Shown here: piece after piece, positions 51,829 to 62,560 of the stretch
How positions within the stretch are numbered: the first letter of the stretch is position 1
Layout: each line of letters opens with the position of its first letter
NCBI RefSeq assembly: GCF_001282115.1
Contig: NZ_LJBR01000029.1
Span: 1 to 64,000, forward strand
DNA: 64,000 bases
Direction of reading: 5' to 3'
Origin: Streptomyces sp. NRRL B-24085
Lineage (GTDB): Bacteria > Actinomycetota > Actinomycetes > Streptomycetales > Streptomycetaceae
The notes under the pieces: generated by a model
Database searches by the model: none
Told to the model about the DNA's origin: nothing
What the model saw: only the letters and a program-made list of their open reading frames with translations
Made by a program: the position numbers and the translations under genes

Positions 51829-52151
51829 CAGATGTCCTCACCCGTCCGCTTGGCAACGCGGATCTTGTTGCCCTCGTCGTCGAAGCGGTAACCGACACGC
51901 GTGACGACCTTGTTGCCGTCCTTCTCAACGACCAGCTGGACGTTGGAGACGTGGATCGGCGCCTCGGTCGTGACGATGCCACCGGCCTGCGAACCGCGAG
52001 CGGTCGGGCCGGCCTTGGTGTGCTTCTTGACCCGGTTGACACCCTCGACCAGGACGCGGTCCTCGCGGGGGAAGGCCGCGATGACCTTGCCCTGCTTGCC
52101 CTTGTCCTTACCGGTGATGACCTGGACCAGGTCGCCCTTCTTGATCTTCAT
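51828..52151 (-). CDS. rplX: 50S ribosomal protein L24
   Basis: A 107-aa KOW-domain assembly initiator. [20 protein letters not shown] is the KOW motif; [15 protein letters not shown] follows. Two bp separate it from rplN. Confidence 0.97.
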   Translation of the reverse strand: MKIKKGDLVQVITGKDKGKQGKVIAAFPREDRVLVEGVNRVKKHTKAGPTARGSQAGGIVTTEAPIHVSNVQLVVEKDGNKVVTRVGYRFDDEGNKIRVAKRTGEDI

Positions 52152-52153
52152 GC

Positions 52154-52522
52154 TTACAGCACCTCCGGCGCGAGCGAGATGATCTTCATGAACTTCTTCT
52201 CGCGCAGCTCACGGCCGACGGGGCCGAAGATACGGGTGCCGCGAGGGTCGCCGTCGTTCTTCAGAATGACGGCGGCGTTCTCGTCGAAGCGGATGTACGA
52301 GCCGTCCGGACGGCGGCGCTCCTTGACGGTGCGAACGATGACCGCCTTGACGACGTCACCCTTCTTCACGTTGCCACCGGGGATCGCGTCCTTGACGGTG
52401 GCGACGATGACGTCACCGATGCCCGCGTAGCGGCGACCGGAGCCACCGAGCACACGGATGCAAAGGATCTCCTTCGCACCAGTGTTGTCGGCGACACGCA
52501 GTCGCGACTCCTGCTGGATCAC
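52154..52522 (-). CDS. rplN: 50S ribosomal protein L14
   Basis: A 122-aa protein forming intersubunit bridges. [20 protein letters not shown] start and [20 protein letters not shown]. Canonical length. It follows a 98-bp spacer with a hairpin after rpsQ. Confidence 0.97.
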   Translation of the reverse strand: MIQQESRLRVADNTGAKEILCIRVLGGSGRRYAGIGDVIVATVKDAIPGGNVKKGDVVKAVIVRTVKERRRPDGSYIRFDENAAVILKNDGDPRGTRIFGPVGRELREKKFMKIISLAPEVL

Positions 52523-52550
52523 GTCTATCTCCTGTTTGTCTGCCGGTTCC

Positions 52551-52582
52551 CGGCAGGGGCCTCAGGACGAGGACCCCTGCCG
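52551..52582 (-). promoter_or_regulatory. Hairpin in the rpsQ-rplN spacer
   Basis: CGGCAGGGG (52551-52559) pairs with CCCCTGCCG (52574-52582); an inner CCTC/GAGG stem adds 4 bp. It marks the junction between the S10 and spc gene groups and may attenuate. Confidence 0.55.
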
Positions 52583-52620
52583 AGCCTGGCGGAACTGACC
52601 TGCGGGGTTGGCCGCAGGAA

Positions 52621-52908
52621 TTACTTGGCCTTCTCGAGGATCTCGACGACGCGCCAGCGCTTGGTCGCCGACAGCGGGCGGGTCTCCGCGAGGAGGACCC
52701 GGTCGCCGACGCCGGCAGCGTTCTGCTCGTCGTGCGCCTTGAGCTTGTTGGTACGGCGGATGACCTTGCCGTACAGCGCGTGCTTGACGCGGTCCTCGAC
52801 GGCGACGACGACGGTCTTGTCCATCTTGTCGCTGACGACGAGACCCTCACGGGTCTTGCGGAAGCCGCGGGCCTCTGCAGTCTGCTCAGTCACGTTGCTC
52901 TCACTCAT
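52621..52908 (-). CDS. rpsQ: 30S ribosomal protein S17
   Basis: A 95-aa OB-fold primary 16S binder. Core [18 protein letters not shown] and [18 protein letters not shown]; a short Thr/Glu-rich N-terminal extension (about 15 residues). Overlaps rpmC by one base. Confidence 0.97.
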   Translation of the reverse strand: MSESNVTEQTAEARGFRKTREGLVVSDKMDKTVVVAVEDRVKHALYGKVIRRTNKLKAHDEQNAAGVGDRVLLAETRPLSATKRWRVVEILEKAK

Positions 52909-53132
52909 CAGGCGCTCTCCACCGTCTCGATGCCCAGCTCGCGCTCACGCATCAGGGTGTAGATCCGCGCGATGTCCTTACGGACGGCCTTGAGCCGACC
53001 GTGGTTCTCGAGCTGACCGGTCGCCGCCTGGAAGCGGAGGTTGAACAGCTCTTCCTTGGCCTCGCGGAGCTTGTTCAGCAGCTCCTCGTTGCCCAGTTCG
53101 CGCAGCTCGGACGCCTTGGTACCGGCCGACAT
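52908..53132 (-). CDS. rpmC: 50S ribosomal protein L29
   Basis: A 74-aa helical protein at the peptide-tunnel exit. [20 protein letters not shown] and [19 protein letters not shown] are conserved. The ATG at 53132 overlaps the rplP stop (TGATG). Confidence 0.97.
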   Translation of the reverse strand: MSAGTKASELRELGNEELLNKLREAKEELFNLRFQAATGQLENHGRLKAVRKDIARIYTLMRERELGIETVESA

Positions 53133-53551
53133 CACGCTTCACCTGCCTCGCGCTTGACGATCCGGCACTTCATCGGCAGCTTGTGGGCTGCGCGAGTCAG
53201 CGCCTCACGGGCGATCTTCTCGTTGGGGTACGACAGCTCGAACATGACCCGGCCCGGGTGCACGTTCGCGATCCACCACTCCGGAGAACCCTTACCGGAA
53301 CCCATGCGGGTCTCGGCAGGCTTCTTGGTGAGGGGACGGTCCGGGTAGATGTTGATCCAGACCTTGCCGCCACGCTTGATGTGGCGGGTCATCGCGATAC
53401 GGGCCGCCTCGATCTGGCGGTTGGTCACGTACGCCGGCGTGAGGGCCTGGATGCCGTACTCGCCGAACGCGACCGTCGTACCGCCCTTGGCCTGACCACG
53501 GCGCTTCGGGTGGTGCTGCTTGCGGTGCTTGACCCTACGGGGGATCAGCAT
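53132..53551 (-). CDS. rplP: 50S ribosomal protein L16
   Basis: A 139-aa protein contacting A-site t[23 protein letters not shown] start, [16 protein letters not shown] [20 protein letters not shown], and [20 protein letters not shown]. Five bp from rpsC. Confidence 0.97.
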   Translation of the reverse strand: MLIPRRVKHRKQHHPKRRGQAKGGTTVAFGEYGIQALTPAYVTNRQIEAARIAMTRHIKRGGKVWINIYPDRPLTKKPAETRMGSGKGSPEWWIANVHPGRVMFELSYPNEKIAREALTRAAHKLPMKCRIVKREAGEA

Positions 53552-53556
53552 GTCGG

Positions 53557-54378
53557 TCAGGCCTCCGTTCCGGTGCTCTCAGCCGGAGCGGCGGCGGGGG
53601 CCTCGGCCTTGGGGGCCTCGGCACCGGCAGCCTGCTGCGGCTTGCGACCGCGCCGCTCGCCACCGCGGCCACCACGGGCCGGGCGGTCGGCACCACCGCG
53701 GGCCGGGCGGTTACCCGCACGGGCAGCGGCGTTCTCGGCGCGGACCTCGGCGATGTTCTTGACGTCGCCCTTGTAGATCCAGACCTTCACGCCGATGCGG
53801 CCGAAGGTCGTCTTGGCCTCGAAGAAGCCGTAGTCCACGTTCGCGCGGAGCGTGTGCAGGGGCACGCGGCCCTCGCGGTAGAACTCCGAGCGGGACATCT
53901 CGGCGCCACCGAGGCGGCCACCGCACTGGATCTTGATGCCCTTGGCGCCGGCCTTCATGGCGGACTGCATGCTCTTGCGCATGGCCCGACGGAAGGAGAC
54001 GCGGGAGGAGAGCTGCTCGGCGACGGCCTGGGCAACCAGCTGAGCGTCGGTCTCGGGGTTCTTGACCTCGAGGATGTTCAGCTGGACCTGCTTGCCCGTG
54101 AGCTTCTCGAGGTCACCGCGGATGCGGTCGGCCTCGGCGCCACGGCGGCCGATGACGATGCCCGGACGCGCGGTGTGGATGTCCACGCGGACGCGGTCAC
54201 GGGTGCGCTCGATCTCCACCTTCGAGATGCCGGCGCGCTCCATGCCGGACGTCATCATCCGACGGATGGCGACGTCTTCCTTGACGTAGTCCTTGTACAG
54301 CTTGTCGGCGTACCACCGGGACTTGAAGTCCGTGGTGACACCGAGCCGGAACCCATGCGGGTTAACCTTCTGGCCCAT
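53557..54378 (-). CDS. rpsC: 30S ribosomal protein S3
   Basis: A 273-aa protein at the mRNA entrance with KH domain ([20 protein letters not shown]) and C-terminal domain. A tail of about 60 residues is rich in Arg, Gly and Ala ([18 protein letters not shown], then a [12 protein letters not shown] stretch), longer than in E. coli and typical of Streptomyces. Confidence 0.97.
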   Translation of the reverse strand: MGQKVNPHGFRLGVTTDFKSRWYADKLYKDYVKEDVAIRRMMTSGMERAGISKVEIERTRDRVRVDIHTARPGIVIGRRGAEADRIRGDLEKLTGKQVQLNILEVKNPETDAQLVAQAVAEQLSSRVSFRRAMRKSMQSAMKAGAKGIKIQCGGRLGGAEMSRSEFYREGRVPLHTLRANVDYGFFEAKTTFGRIGVKVWIYKGDVKNIAEVRAENAAARAGNRPARGGADRPARGGRGGERRGRKPQQAAGAEAPKAEAPAAAPAESTGTEA

Positions 54379-54725
54379 TACCGGGTTCCTTCCTTGCTGC
54401 TGACGACCACGGTGATGTGGCTGGTCCGCTTGCGGATCCGGTAGGCACGGCCCTGGGCGCGCGGCCGGAACCGCTTCAGGGTCGGGCCCTCGTCGACGTA
54501 CGCCTCGGAGATGAAGAGGCTGTCGGCGTCGGTGTGGTCGTAGTTGTGCGCGGCGTTGGCGATGGCGCTGTCGAGCACCTTGCCGACGGGCACTGAGGCG
54601 GCCTGCGGAGCGAATCGCAGGACCGCCTGAGCCTCCGTGGCGTCCATGCCACGGATAAGGTCCACCACGCGGCGGGCCTTCATGGGCGTAACGCGGATGT
54701 ACCGCGCCTGGGCCCTGGCTTCCAT
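54378..54725 (-). CDS. rplV: 50S ribosomal protein L22
   Basis: A 115-aa protein lining the exit tunnel; its hairpin loop region is [20 protein letters not shown], a macrolide-resistance hot spot in other bacteria. No unusual insertion seen. Confidence 0.97.
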   Translation of the reverse strand: MEARAQARYIRVTPMKARRVVDLIRGMDATEAQAVLRFAPQAASVPVGKVLDSAIANAAHNYDHTDADSLFISEAYVDEGPTLKRFRPRAQGRAYRIRKRTSHITVVVSSKEGTR

Positions 54726-54769
54726 GGTTGTCCCTCTCAGTTACTTACGTGTCTGAATGCGATCCGCGT

Positions 54770-55051
54770 TTAGCGGCGCTTCGACTTCCGGTCGTCCTTG
54801 ACGTGACCCCGGAAGGTGCGCGTCGGCGAGAACTCGCCGAGCTTGTGACCGACCATCGACTCGGTGACGAACACCGGGATGTGGGTCTTGCCGTTGTGCA
54901 CCGCGATCGTGTGGCCGAGCATGGCCGGGACGATCATCGAGCGACGGGACCAGGTCTTGATGACGTTCTTGGAACCGGCTTCGTTCTGGGCGTCCACCTT
55001 CTTGATCAGGTGGTCGTCGACGAAGGGCCCCTTCTTGAGACTGCGCGGCAT
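54770..55051 (-). CDS. rpsS: 30S ribosomal protein S19
   Basis: A 93-aa head protein. [20 protein letters not shown] start and [20 protein letters not shown] are canonical. 12 bp from rplB. Confidence 0.97.
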   Translation of the reverse strand: MPRSLKKGPFVDDHLIKKVDAQNEAGSKNVIKTWSRRSMIVPAMLGHTIAVHNGKTHIPVFVTESMVGHKLGEFSPTRTFRGHVKDDRKSKRR

Positions 55052-55063
55052 CTAAACCCGCTC

Positions 55064-55900
55064 CTAGCGCTTCTTGTTCGTCTTGCGGCGGCGGACGATG
55101 TACTTGTTCGAAGCCTTCTTCGGCGAACGAGTACGACCCTCCTTCTGACCCCAGGGGCTGACCGGGTGGCGACCACCGGAGGTCTTGCCCTCACCACCAC
55201 CGTGGGGGTGGTCAACCGGGTTCATCGCCACACCGCGAACGGTCGGGCGGACGCCCAGCCAGCGCTTGCGGCCGGCCTTACCCCAGTTGATGTTGCTCTG
55301 CTCGGCGTTGCCGACCTCGCCGACCGTGGCGCGGCAGCGCTGGTCGACCAGGCGGATCTCACCGGAGGGCATGCGGAGGTGGGCCATGGTGCCCTCCTTC
55401 GCGAGCAGCTGCACGGAGGCACCGGCGGAGCGGGCGAACTTGGCGCCGCCACCGGGACGGAGCTCGATCGCGTGGATCGTGGTACCGACCGGGATGTTGC
55501 GGAGCGCCAGGTTGTTGCCCGGCTTGATGTCGGCCCCGGGACCGTTCTCGACGCGGTCACCCTGCTGCAGGTTGCGCGGGGCGAGGATGTAGCGCTTCTC
55601 GCCGTCGGCGTAGTGCAGCAGCGCGATGCGCGCGGTGCGGTTGGGGTCGTACTCGATGTGCGCGACCTTCGCCGGCACGCCGTCCTTGTCATGGCGACGG
55701 AAGTCGATGACACGGTAGGCGCGCTTGTGTCCGCCACCCTGGTGGCGAACGGTCACACGACCGGCGTTGTTACGGCCGCCCTTGCTGTGCAGCGGGCGGA
55801 CCAGCGACTTCTCCGGCGTGGACCGCGTGACCTCGACGAAGTCGGCGACGCTGGAGCCACGACGGCCCGGCGTAGTCGGCTTGTACTTGCGGATTCCCAT
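55064..55900 (-). CDS. rplB: 50S ribosomal protein L2
   Basis: A 278-aa protein near the peptidyl transferase centre. [20 protein letters not shown] contains the conserved His of the universal HPHGGGEG motif. Standard length. Confidence 0.98.
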   Translation of the reverse strand: MGIRKYKPTTPGRRGSSVADFVEVTRSTPEKSLVRPLHSKGGRNNAGRVTVRHQGGGHKRAYRVIDFRRHDKDGVPAKVAHIEYDPNRTARIALLHYADGEKRYILAPRNLQQGDRVENGPGADIKPGNNLALRNIPVGTTIHAIELRPGGGAKFARSAGASVQLLAKEGTMAHLRMPSGEIRLVDQRCRATVGEVGNAEQSNINWGKAGRKRWLGVRPTVRGVAMNPVDHPHGGGEGKTSGGRHPVSPWGQKEGRTRSPKKASNKYIVRRRKTNKKR

Positions 55901-55938
55901 TTCTCAGTCCTCGTCCGATATCGGACGATCCGACCCGC

Positions 55939-56358
55939 TTACGCGGTCGGACCGCCGAAGATGTCGATACGGTCGCCCTCGGCAAGGGTCACGATCGCGC
56001 GCTTGCTGTCGGCACGCTTGCCGAAGCCGGTGCGGGTCCGCTTGCGCTTGCCCTGGCGGTTGATCGTGTTGACCCCGGTGACCTTGACCGAGAAGACCGC
56101 CTGGACGGCCTGCTTGATCTGGGTCTTGTTGGCGCCGGGGGCCACGATGAACGTGTACTTGCCCTCGTCGAGAAGCGCGTAGCTCTTCTCGGACACGACC
56201 GGCTTCAGCAGGACGTCACGGGGGTCCGTGAAGGCCTTGCTCGCGGGCGTGACGACGGTGTTCTTGCCCTCGGCGGCGTGGCGGCGCGCCTTGGCGACGC
56301 GCGCGGCCTTGGCGGCCTTCGCAGCCTTGGAGGCGATGCTCGGGTGACGCGTAGCCAT
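55939..56358 (-). CDS. rplW: 50S ribosomal protein L23
   Basis: A 139-aa exit-site protein that docks SRP and trigger factor. ATG 56358 overlaps the rplD stop (TGATG). An N-terminal Ala/Lys-rich extension of about 40 residues ([20 protein letters not shown]) precedes the core [20 protein letters not shown]. Confidence 0.96.
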   Translation of the reverse strand: MATRHPSIASKAAKAAKAARVAKARRHAAEGKNTVVTPASKAFTDPRDVLLKPVVSEKSYALLDEGKYTFIVAPGANKTQIKQAVQAVFSVKVTGVNTINRQGKRKRTRTGFGKRADSKRAIVTLAEGDRIDIFGGPTA

Positions 56359-57014
56359 CAGGCCTCGCTCCCTTCGGTGTCGTTGGCCTTCGGGCCGGAC
56401 ACGAAGGACTCGAAGGCGGCCTGGGTGAAGACCACGTCGTCCGAGACGAGAACGTCGTACGTGTTCAGCTGGCCCGGCTCCAGGATGTGGACCTGGGGCA
56501 GGTTGCGGGCGGACAGCCACGCGGCCTCGTCGGCGCGGTCGACGACCAGGAGCAGGTTCTTGCGCTCCGAGATCTTGCCGAACAGCGACTTGGCGGCCTT
56601 CGTGGAGGGGGTCGCGCCCTCGACCACGCCGGAGACGACGTGGATGCGGTTGTGGCGGGCCCGGTCGGTGAGGGCGTGGCGCAGGGCCGCGGCCTTCATC
56701 TTCTTGGGCGTCCGCTGCGAGTAGTCACGCGGCACGGGGCCGTGGACGACGCCACCGCCGGCGAACTGCGGCGCACGGGTCGAACCCTGACGGGCGCGGC
56801 CGGTGCCCTTCTGGCGGTACGGCTTCTTGCCGCCACCACGGACCTCGCCACGCGTCTTGGTCTTGTGCGTGCCCTGACGGGCAGCGGCCAGCTGCGCGAC
56901 GACGACCTGGTGGATCAGCGGGATGCTGACCTTCTCGACGTCGAAGATCTCGGCCGGGAGCTCGACGGTCCCGGCGGTGTCGCCGGAGGGCGACAGAATG
57001 TCAATGGTGCTCAT
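56358..57014 (-). CDS. rplD: 50S ribosomal protein L4
   Basis: A 218-aa tunnel protein; in E. coli it also represses the S10 operon by binding its leader. [20 protein letters not shown] start; the tunnel loop is [20 protein letters not shown]. Four bp from rplC. Confidence 0.97.
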   Translation of the reverse strand: MSTIDILSPSGDTAGTVELPAEIFDVEKVSIPLIHQVVVAQLAAARQGTHKTKTRGEVRGGGKKPYRQKGTGRARQGSTRAPQFAGGGVVHGPVPRDYSQRTPKKMKAAALRHALTDRARHNRIHVVSGVVEGATPSTKAAKSLFGKISERKNLLLVVDRADEAAWLSARNLPQVHILEPGQLNTYDVLVSDDVVFTQAAFESFVSGPKANDTEGSEA

Positions 57015-57018
57015 ATCC

Positions 57019-57663
57019 TCAGGCCCCCTTGGCCGCGGTGCGGACCAGGACGAGGCCGCCGTTCGGACCAGGAACCGCACCCTTGATGAGGAGCAGGCCC
57101 TTCTCCGCGTCAACGGCGTGAACGGTCAGGTTCTGGGTGGTGACCCGCTCGTTGCCCATACGACCCGCCATGCGGAGGCCCTTGAACACGCGGCCCGGGG
57201 TGGCGCAGCCACCGATGGAACCGGGAGAGCGGTGCTTGCGCTGGGTGCCGTGACCGGCGCCGAGGCCCTTGAAGTTGTGACGCTTCATGACACCGGCGAA
57301 GCCCTTGCCCTTGCTCTTGCCGGTCACGTCGACCTTGATGCCGGCCTCGAACACCTCGGCGGTGATCTCCTGGCCGAGGGTGTACTCGCTGGCGTCAGCG
57401 GTACGGATCTCGACGAGGTGGCGGCGGGGAGTGACGTCGGCCTTGGCGAAGTGGCCCTTGAGGGGCTTGTTCACCTTGCGCGGGTCGATCTCGCCGAACG
57501 CGATCTGGACGGACTCGTAGCCGTCGGCGTCGTTCGTACGGACCTGGGTCACGACGTTGGGGCCGGCCTTGACGACGGTGACCGGAACAACACGGTTGTT
57601 CTCGTCCCACACCTGCGTCATGCCGAGCTTCTCGCCCAGGATGCCCTTGATCTGCTTAGCCAT
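57019..57663 (-). CDS. rplC: 50S ribosomal protein L3
   Basis: A 214-aa assembly-initiator protein reaching the peptidyl transferase centre. The [20 protein letters not shown] start and [20 protein letters not shown] loop are conserved. Confidence 0.97.
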   Translation of the reverse strand: MAKQIKGILGEKLGMTQVWDENNRVVPVTVVKAGPNVVTQVRTNDADGYESVQIAFGEIDPRKVNKPLKGHFAKADVTPRRHLVEIRTADASEYTLGQEITAEVFEAGIKVDVTGKSKGKGFAGVMKRHNFKGLGAGHGTQRKHRSPGSIGGCATPGRVFKGLRMAGRMGNERVTTQNLTVHAVDAEKGLLLIKGAVPGPNGGLVLVRTAAKGA

Positions 57664-57680
57664 CGTTCAGATCACCGGCC

Positions 57681-57989
57681 TCAGAGCTTGATCTCGATGT
57701 CGACACCGGCCGGGAGGTCGAGTCGCATCAGAGAGTCAACGGTCTTGGGGGTCGGGTCGAGGATGTCGATCAGGCGCTTGTGCGTGCGCATCTCGAAGTG
57801 CTCGCGCGAGTCCTTGTACTTGTGCGGCGACTTGATGACGCAGTACACGTTCTTCTCAGTGGGCAGCGGCACCGGGCCCGCGACCGACGCACCAGTGCGC
57901 GTCACCGTCTCGACGATCTTCTTCGCCGAGGAGTCGATGACCTCGTGGTCGTAGGCCTTGAGCCGGATGCGGATCTTCTGTCCCGCCAT
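57681..57989 (-). CDS. rpsJ: 30S ribosomal protein S10
   Basis: A 102-aa head protein that also joins NusB in antitermination complexes. [20 protein letters not shown] start; [20 protein letters not shown]. First gene of the S10 operon, with a leader of roughly 330-370 nt. Confidence 0.98.
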   Translation of the reverse strand: MAGQKIRIRLKAYDHEVIDSSAKKIVETVTRTGASVAGPVPLPTEKNVYCVIKSPHKYKDSREHFEMRTHKRLIDILDPTPKTVDSLMRLDLPAGVDIEIKL

Positions 57990-58397
57990 GGCTACTCAGT
58001 AGTCCTGTCTCTCTACAGCTCTGGAACCCGGTGTTCCGTTGACTTCCTCCGACCCACGCGGTCGGGCGTGTCGCACTTCCACTGACACAGATGTCCCTTG
58101 TTCGAACATCCCTGCTGGGAATGAACACGGCCCTTCCGGAACCGCAAGCCGGGGACAGAAGCCCACCGGGTGCCTGGCCGGTGCCGCACTGACACTTCCC
58201 GAAAGATTCCCGTACGTCCGCCCCAGCGCTGCCTCACGGCAGTTGGAACGACGAGTACTGTGGGACTCGCTTCCGGTCCTCCCGGCGGGAGGCGCGCAGC
58301 ATCAACACTCGACCGAGCAACCCCGCTAGTCTGCCATACGGGGCAGGGGCCTGGCCAATCGAGCCGGAGACAATACCCCGAGAGTGACGCAGGTCAA
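57990..58397 (-). promoter_or_regulatory. S10 operon leader and promoters
   Basis: Two candidate promoters face rpsJ: TTGACC (58392-58397), 16 bp, TATTGT (58370-58375); and TTGGCC (58353-58358), 19 bp, CAGACT (58328-58333). The leader contains hairpins CACCGG/CCGGTG (58164-58183) and CCTCCC/GGGAGG (58278-58292). No gene is seen between 57990 and 58454. Confidence 0.5.
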
Positions 58398-58454
58398 ACA
58401 CAGGTCCTGTCCCCGGCCCGCCGCGGGGCTGCTCGTCCCCCCGTGAGCGGCGCG

Positions 58455-59297
58455 TCAGCGCACGTCCACGTGGTCCCCGCCGCTCGTGGTGGCGCCCGTC
58501 GTGTCGTTGCCGCCGTACGACCAGCGCCAGGTGCCGTCCTTCGAGGCGGTGACCGTGGTCTTCAGGGCGCCGGTGCTGCTCGTCGTGACCTTCTTCACCG
58601 TGACGAAGGAGCTGGTGCCCGTCTCACGGAACTGGAGGCTGACCGAACGGCCGCCGTAGCCGCCGTACTTCTTGGTCGCCCAGTCCGCCCGGGTGAGCCT
58701 GCCGGTGACGGTGATCTGCTTGCCCTTGGCGACCGGCTCGGGTGAGGCGTTCACGGTGACCTTCGCCGCCCGCTTGAGCCGGACGGTCAGGGAGCGGGTC
58801 TCGTGCTCCTCGGCCACCAGGCTCCCGCTGGCCCGGAACAGGCGCAGGGCCACCGCGGTCTTCCAGGTGGTGGCGTCGCTGTTGGAGTCGACGTGCTCCT
58901 GGGAGGGGTGGGGGTCGATGTAGAGGGACCCTTCGCACTCGGCCTTGCGGGCGCTCAGCTCGTAGCAGGTGTAGCCGCCCGGTCCGATGAAGTTGTCACC
59001 GGTGTCGGCCGCGTGCTCCAGGCCTCCCCGGTAGATGAAGGGAAACGCGTCGTACCGGGAGGGGTCGCTGGTGCTGTACCCGGACGGCAGGGCGATGGTG
59101 AAGGTGAGGGACGGCTCCACCACCTTCGAGGTGCCGACGACGATCGGCTTGCCCTTGTTGATCACGATGTCGGACACGGTGATCCCGGTGTCCTGGGCCT
59201 GGGCCGCCGGGGCGTTCAGGAGGGTGAGGGCGAGCGCCCCCACGAGCGCGGCCCCGGTGGCCGTACGTCTGCCAGTGGTCATTACCACCACTTTCAT
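58455..59297 (-). CDS. Secreted hypothetical protein with Ig-like C-terminal domain
   Basis: A 280-aa protein; ATG 59282 is an alternative start. Signal peptide ends NAPAAQAQD (about residue 35). The middle contains YTCYELSARKAECEGSLY with two Cys. The C-terminal about 110 residues (VTVNASPEPVAKGKQITVTG, RSVSLQFRETGTSSFVTVKK, DGTWRWSYGGNDTT) form the beta-sandwich repeat often found in Streptomyces secreted proteins. No catalytic motif. It faces the same way as the S10 operon, upstream of its promoters. Confidence 0.75.
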   Translation of the reverse strand: MKVVVMTTGRRTATGAALVGALALTLLNAPAAQAQDTGITVSDIVINKGKPIVVGTSKVVEPSLTFTIALPSGYSTSDPSRYDAFPFIYRGGLEHAADTGDNFIGPGGYTCYELSARKAECEGSLYIDPHPSQEHVDSNSDATTWKTAVALRLFRASGSLVAEEHETRSLTVRLKRAAKVTVNASPEPVAKGKQITVTGRLTRADWATKKYGGYGGRSVSLQFRETGTSSFVTVKKVTTSSTGALKTTVTASKDGTWRWSYGGNDTTGATTSGGDHVDVR

Positions 59298-59354
59298 GGT
59301 GCGGAAAAAGGAGAAGCAGACTATCCCATGACCTGATCATGACTTTCGCTCGGA

Positions 59355-59660
59355 CTACGGCCGGCCGGCCAGGGCGACGAAGACGGCGTAGGCGAGCGGG
59401 ACCGTGAAGGGTGCCGCCGCCGCGAGGCCCAGGCGGCGGGCGGAGTCGTGGCGCTCCCAGGGCAGCGCCCAGCTCGCCGCCACCAGGAACAGGGCCACGG
59501 CCAGGCCCGCCAGCAGCATCGGGAAGGCCACGCCGTAGCTCGCGGCGGAGCGGTCGGCCCGGGCGTAGGCCACCAGGCAGGCGGGGAGCGTGAGCAGGGT
59601 CGAGATGAGCGGGGCCGCCCAGGCCCCCTGTGCGCGGTCGTCCAGTGAGTTGTCCGGCAT
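59355..59660 (-). CDS. Small membrane protein
   Basis: A 101-aa protein from ATG 59660. Three predicted helices: PLISTLLTLPACLVAYA, FPMLLAGLAVALFLVAASWA and LAAAAPFTVPLAYAVFVALA. No family recognised. It is 74 bp downstream of the acyltransferase gene on the same strand. Confidence 0.6.
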   Translation of the reverse strand: MPDNSLDDRAQGAWAAPLISTLLTLPACLVAYARADRSAASYGVAFPMLLAGLAVALFLVAASWALPWERHDSARRLGLAAAAPFTVPLAYAVFVALAGRP

Positions 59661-59734
59661 GGCACCATCCCAGCGCCCGCCGCGCCTGTCCGCATGAGCG
59701 TTCGTACTCAGAACACAGGGTCGGCGTACGGAGT

Positions 59735-60937
59735 TCAGACGCTCGCGTTCCGCAGCCGGGCGAACGAGGTGTCCAGTCCCCGCTTCAGCACGCGTGCCGC
59801 CGGCCGCTCCACGAACCGGTGCACCAGCCAGCTCAGCAGCATGAAGCCGGCGATGACGCAGACGACCAGGAGGCGGGCGTCCATCGTGTCGCGCAGGCGG
59901 TTGATCATCGCCGTGCCCGCCGCGTAGTGCATCAGGTAGAGCGGGTAGGTCAGGGCCCCCGCCGTCACCAGCCACCTCCAGCGGACGCGGTCCGTGGCGC
60001 CGAGGGCGACGGCGACCATGGCCAGCAGGAAGACCGTGAAGATCAGAACGCTCCCCCGCCATCCCGACACGTGCTCGACCTCGTCGATCCGGATGCCGAG
60101 TTCGCGCTGGCCCATCAGCCAGGCCATCGCCAGGACGCCCCACAGCAGCAGGTCCTGGCCGAAGCGGTGCATCAGGTAGAGGGACAGGCCGGCGATGAAG
60201 TACCAGGCGCCCTCCGGATTGGCGACCAGTTCCAGCAGGGGGAGTTTCGAGATCGGGGCGAGCATCGCCGCGGCGCCCCACACACAGCAGAAGACGACCA
60301 CCTTGCGGTAGGTCAGGCCGCTCCACACGACGATCAGGAAGAGGAGGTAGAAGCGCAGCTCCGACCAGAGGGTCCAGTAGACGCCGTCGACGTTCATGAC
60401 GCCCGAACCCGACTGCAGCATCGTGAAGTTGAGGAGGACGTCACGGGTGCGCAGGCGGTCCCACACGCCCGGCAGGGCCACCAGGACGGCCGTGGTGAAG
60501 ACGATGGCGAACCAGTACGCCGGATACAGCCGGATCACCCGGGACGTGAAGAACTGCCGGGGGCTGCGGCCCCAGCAGGACATGCAGATCACGAAGCCGC
60601 TGATCACGAAGAAGATCTCGACGCCGATCCAGCCGTAGGAGGCGAACCGGAAGACCGTCGGCATGATGTCGGAGACCGGGCGGTCCCAGATGCGGTTGCC
60701 GGGCTGGTCGACGCGCCGGGTGCCGGCGTAGTGGTGCACGGCGACCATGAGGGCGGCGAGGAGCCGGATGCCGTCGATGGCGTAGAGCCGACGGCCGGCG
60801 CGGTCGCGTACGGCGGCGTGCCGGGCGGGCCGGACCTGCTCGGTGGGCGCGGCGAGGGGCGGAAGGGGCTGTTGCAGGCCGTCGCGGACGATCCGCCGCG
60901 GCATCGGCCTTCTGCTCTCCGCGTCCTGCATCGACAC
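59735..60937 (-). CDS. Acyltransferase family 3 membrane protein
   Basis: A 400-aa protein; GTG 60937 or ATG 60931 (two residues shorter). It has a soluble N-terminus of about 50 residues, then [20 protein letters not shown] with the family's essential His. [18 protein letters not shown] and [16 protein letters not shown] follow, and about ten helices in all. Such enzymes O-acylate sugars, cell-wall polymers or natural products. The substrate is unknown. It lies in an accessory block between the S10 operon and tuf. Confidence 0.87.
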   Translation of the reverse strand: MSMQDAESRRPMPRRIVRDGLQQPLPPLAAPTEQVRPARHAAVRDRAGRRLYAIDGIRLLAALMVAVHHYAGTRRVDQPGNRIWDRPVSDIMPTVFRFASYGWIGVEIFFVISGFVICMSCWGRSPRQFFTSRVIRLYPAYWFAIVFTTAVLVALPGVWDRLRTRDVLLNFTMLQSGSGVMNVDGVYWTLWSELRFYLLFLIVVWSGLTYRKVVVFCCVWGAAAMLAPISKLPLLELVANPEGAWYFIAGLSLYLMHRFGQDLLLWGVLAMAWLMGQRELGIRIDEVEHVSGWRGSVLIFTVFLLAMVAVALGATDRVRWRWLVTAGALTYPLYLMHYAAGTAMINRLRDTMDARLLVVCVIAGFMLLSWLVHRFVERPAARVLKRGLDTSFARLRNASV

Positions 60938-61137
60938 CTGCGAGTCCGTCCGTCTCGTGGGGAAACCGGGCCGGGAGTGGCCACCGGGCGCCTCAGGCTA
61001 CGACTCTCACAACCACCCCACAGCGGTCAGACAGGAACATTCGGGACGGCCTCGCGCGACAGTTGGCCGAAGCCTCGGGAAGACGTCCCCCGGAGTTCGC
61101 CCACTCTTCACCCGCCCCGCGGGCAACCCCCAAAGGC

Positions 61138-61175
61138 GAAGGGGCCCGTACGACCGAAGTCGTACGGGCCCCTTC
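61138..61175 (-). terminator. Terminator of tuf
   Basis: GAAGGGGCCCGTACGAC (61138-61154), CGAA tetraloop, GTCGTACGGGCCCCTTC (61159-61175): perfect 17-bp arms, 38 bp past tuf. Confidence 0.9.
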
Positions 61176-61212
61176 AGAGACCTACGGGTCTCGGAGACCT
61201 GTCAGGTCAAGA

Positions 61213-62406
<1,194 letters not shown>

Positions 62407-62560
62407 GGGGTCCTCCTGTGGAGTGGTTCTGAACGCCTTGCTTCATCGGCGCCAGGTGATCTTTGCTGGAAAGCCTCGGCCCGGGGGCACTCCCCCACGA
62501 ATGCGGGTGAATGCCCCTCCGGGCTCCGGAGTCAAGCCTAAAGCGTGCGAACGCGGTGCG
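62407..62560 (-). promoter_or_regulatory. fusA-tuf spacer with possible tuf promoter
   Basis: TTGACT on the minus strand at 62530-62535 begins a possible -35; the -10 (ATTCAC after 17 bp) is weak. A GGGGCA..TGCCCC hairpin is present nearby. An independent tuf promoter is plausible but unproven here. Confidence 0.35.
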
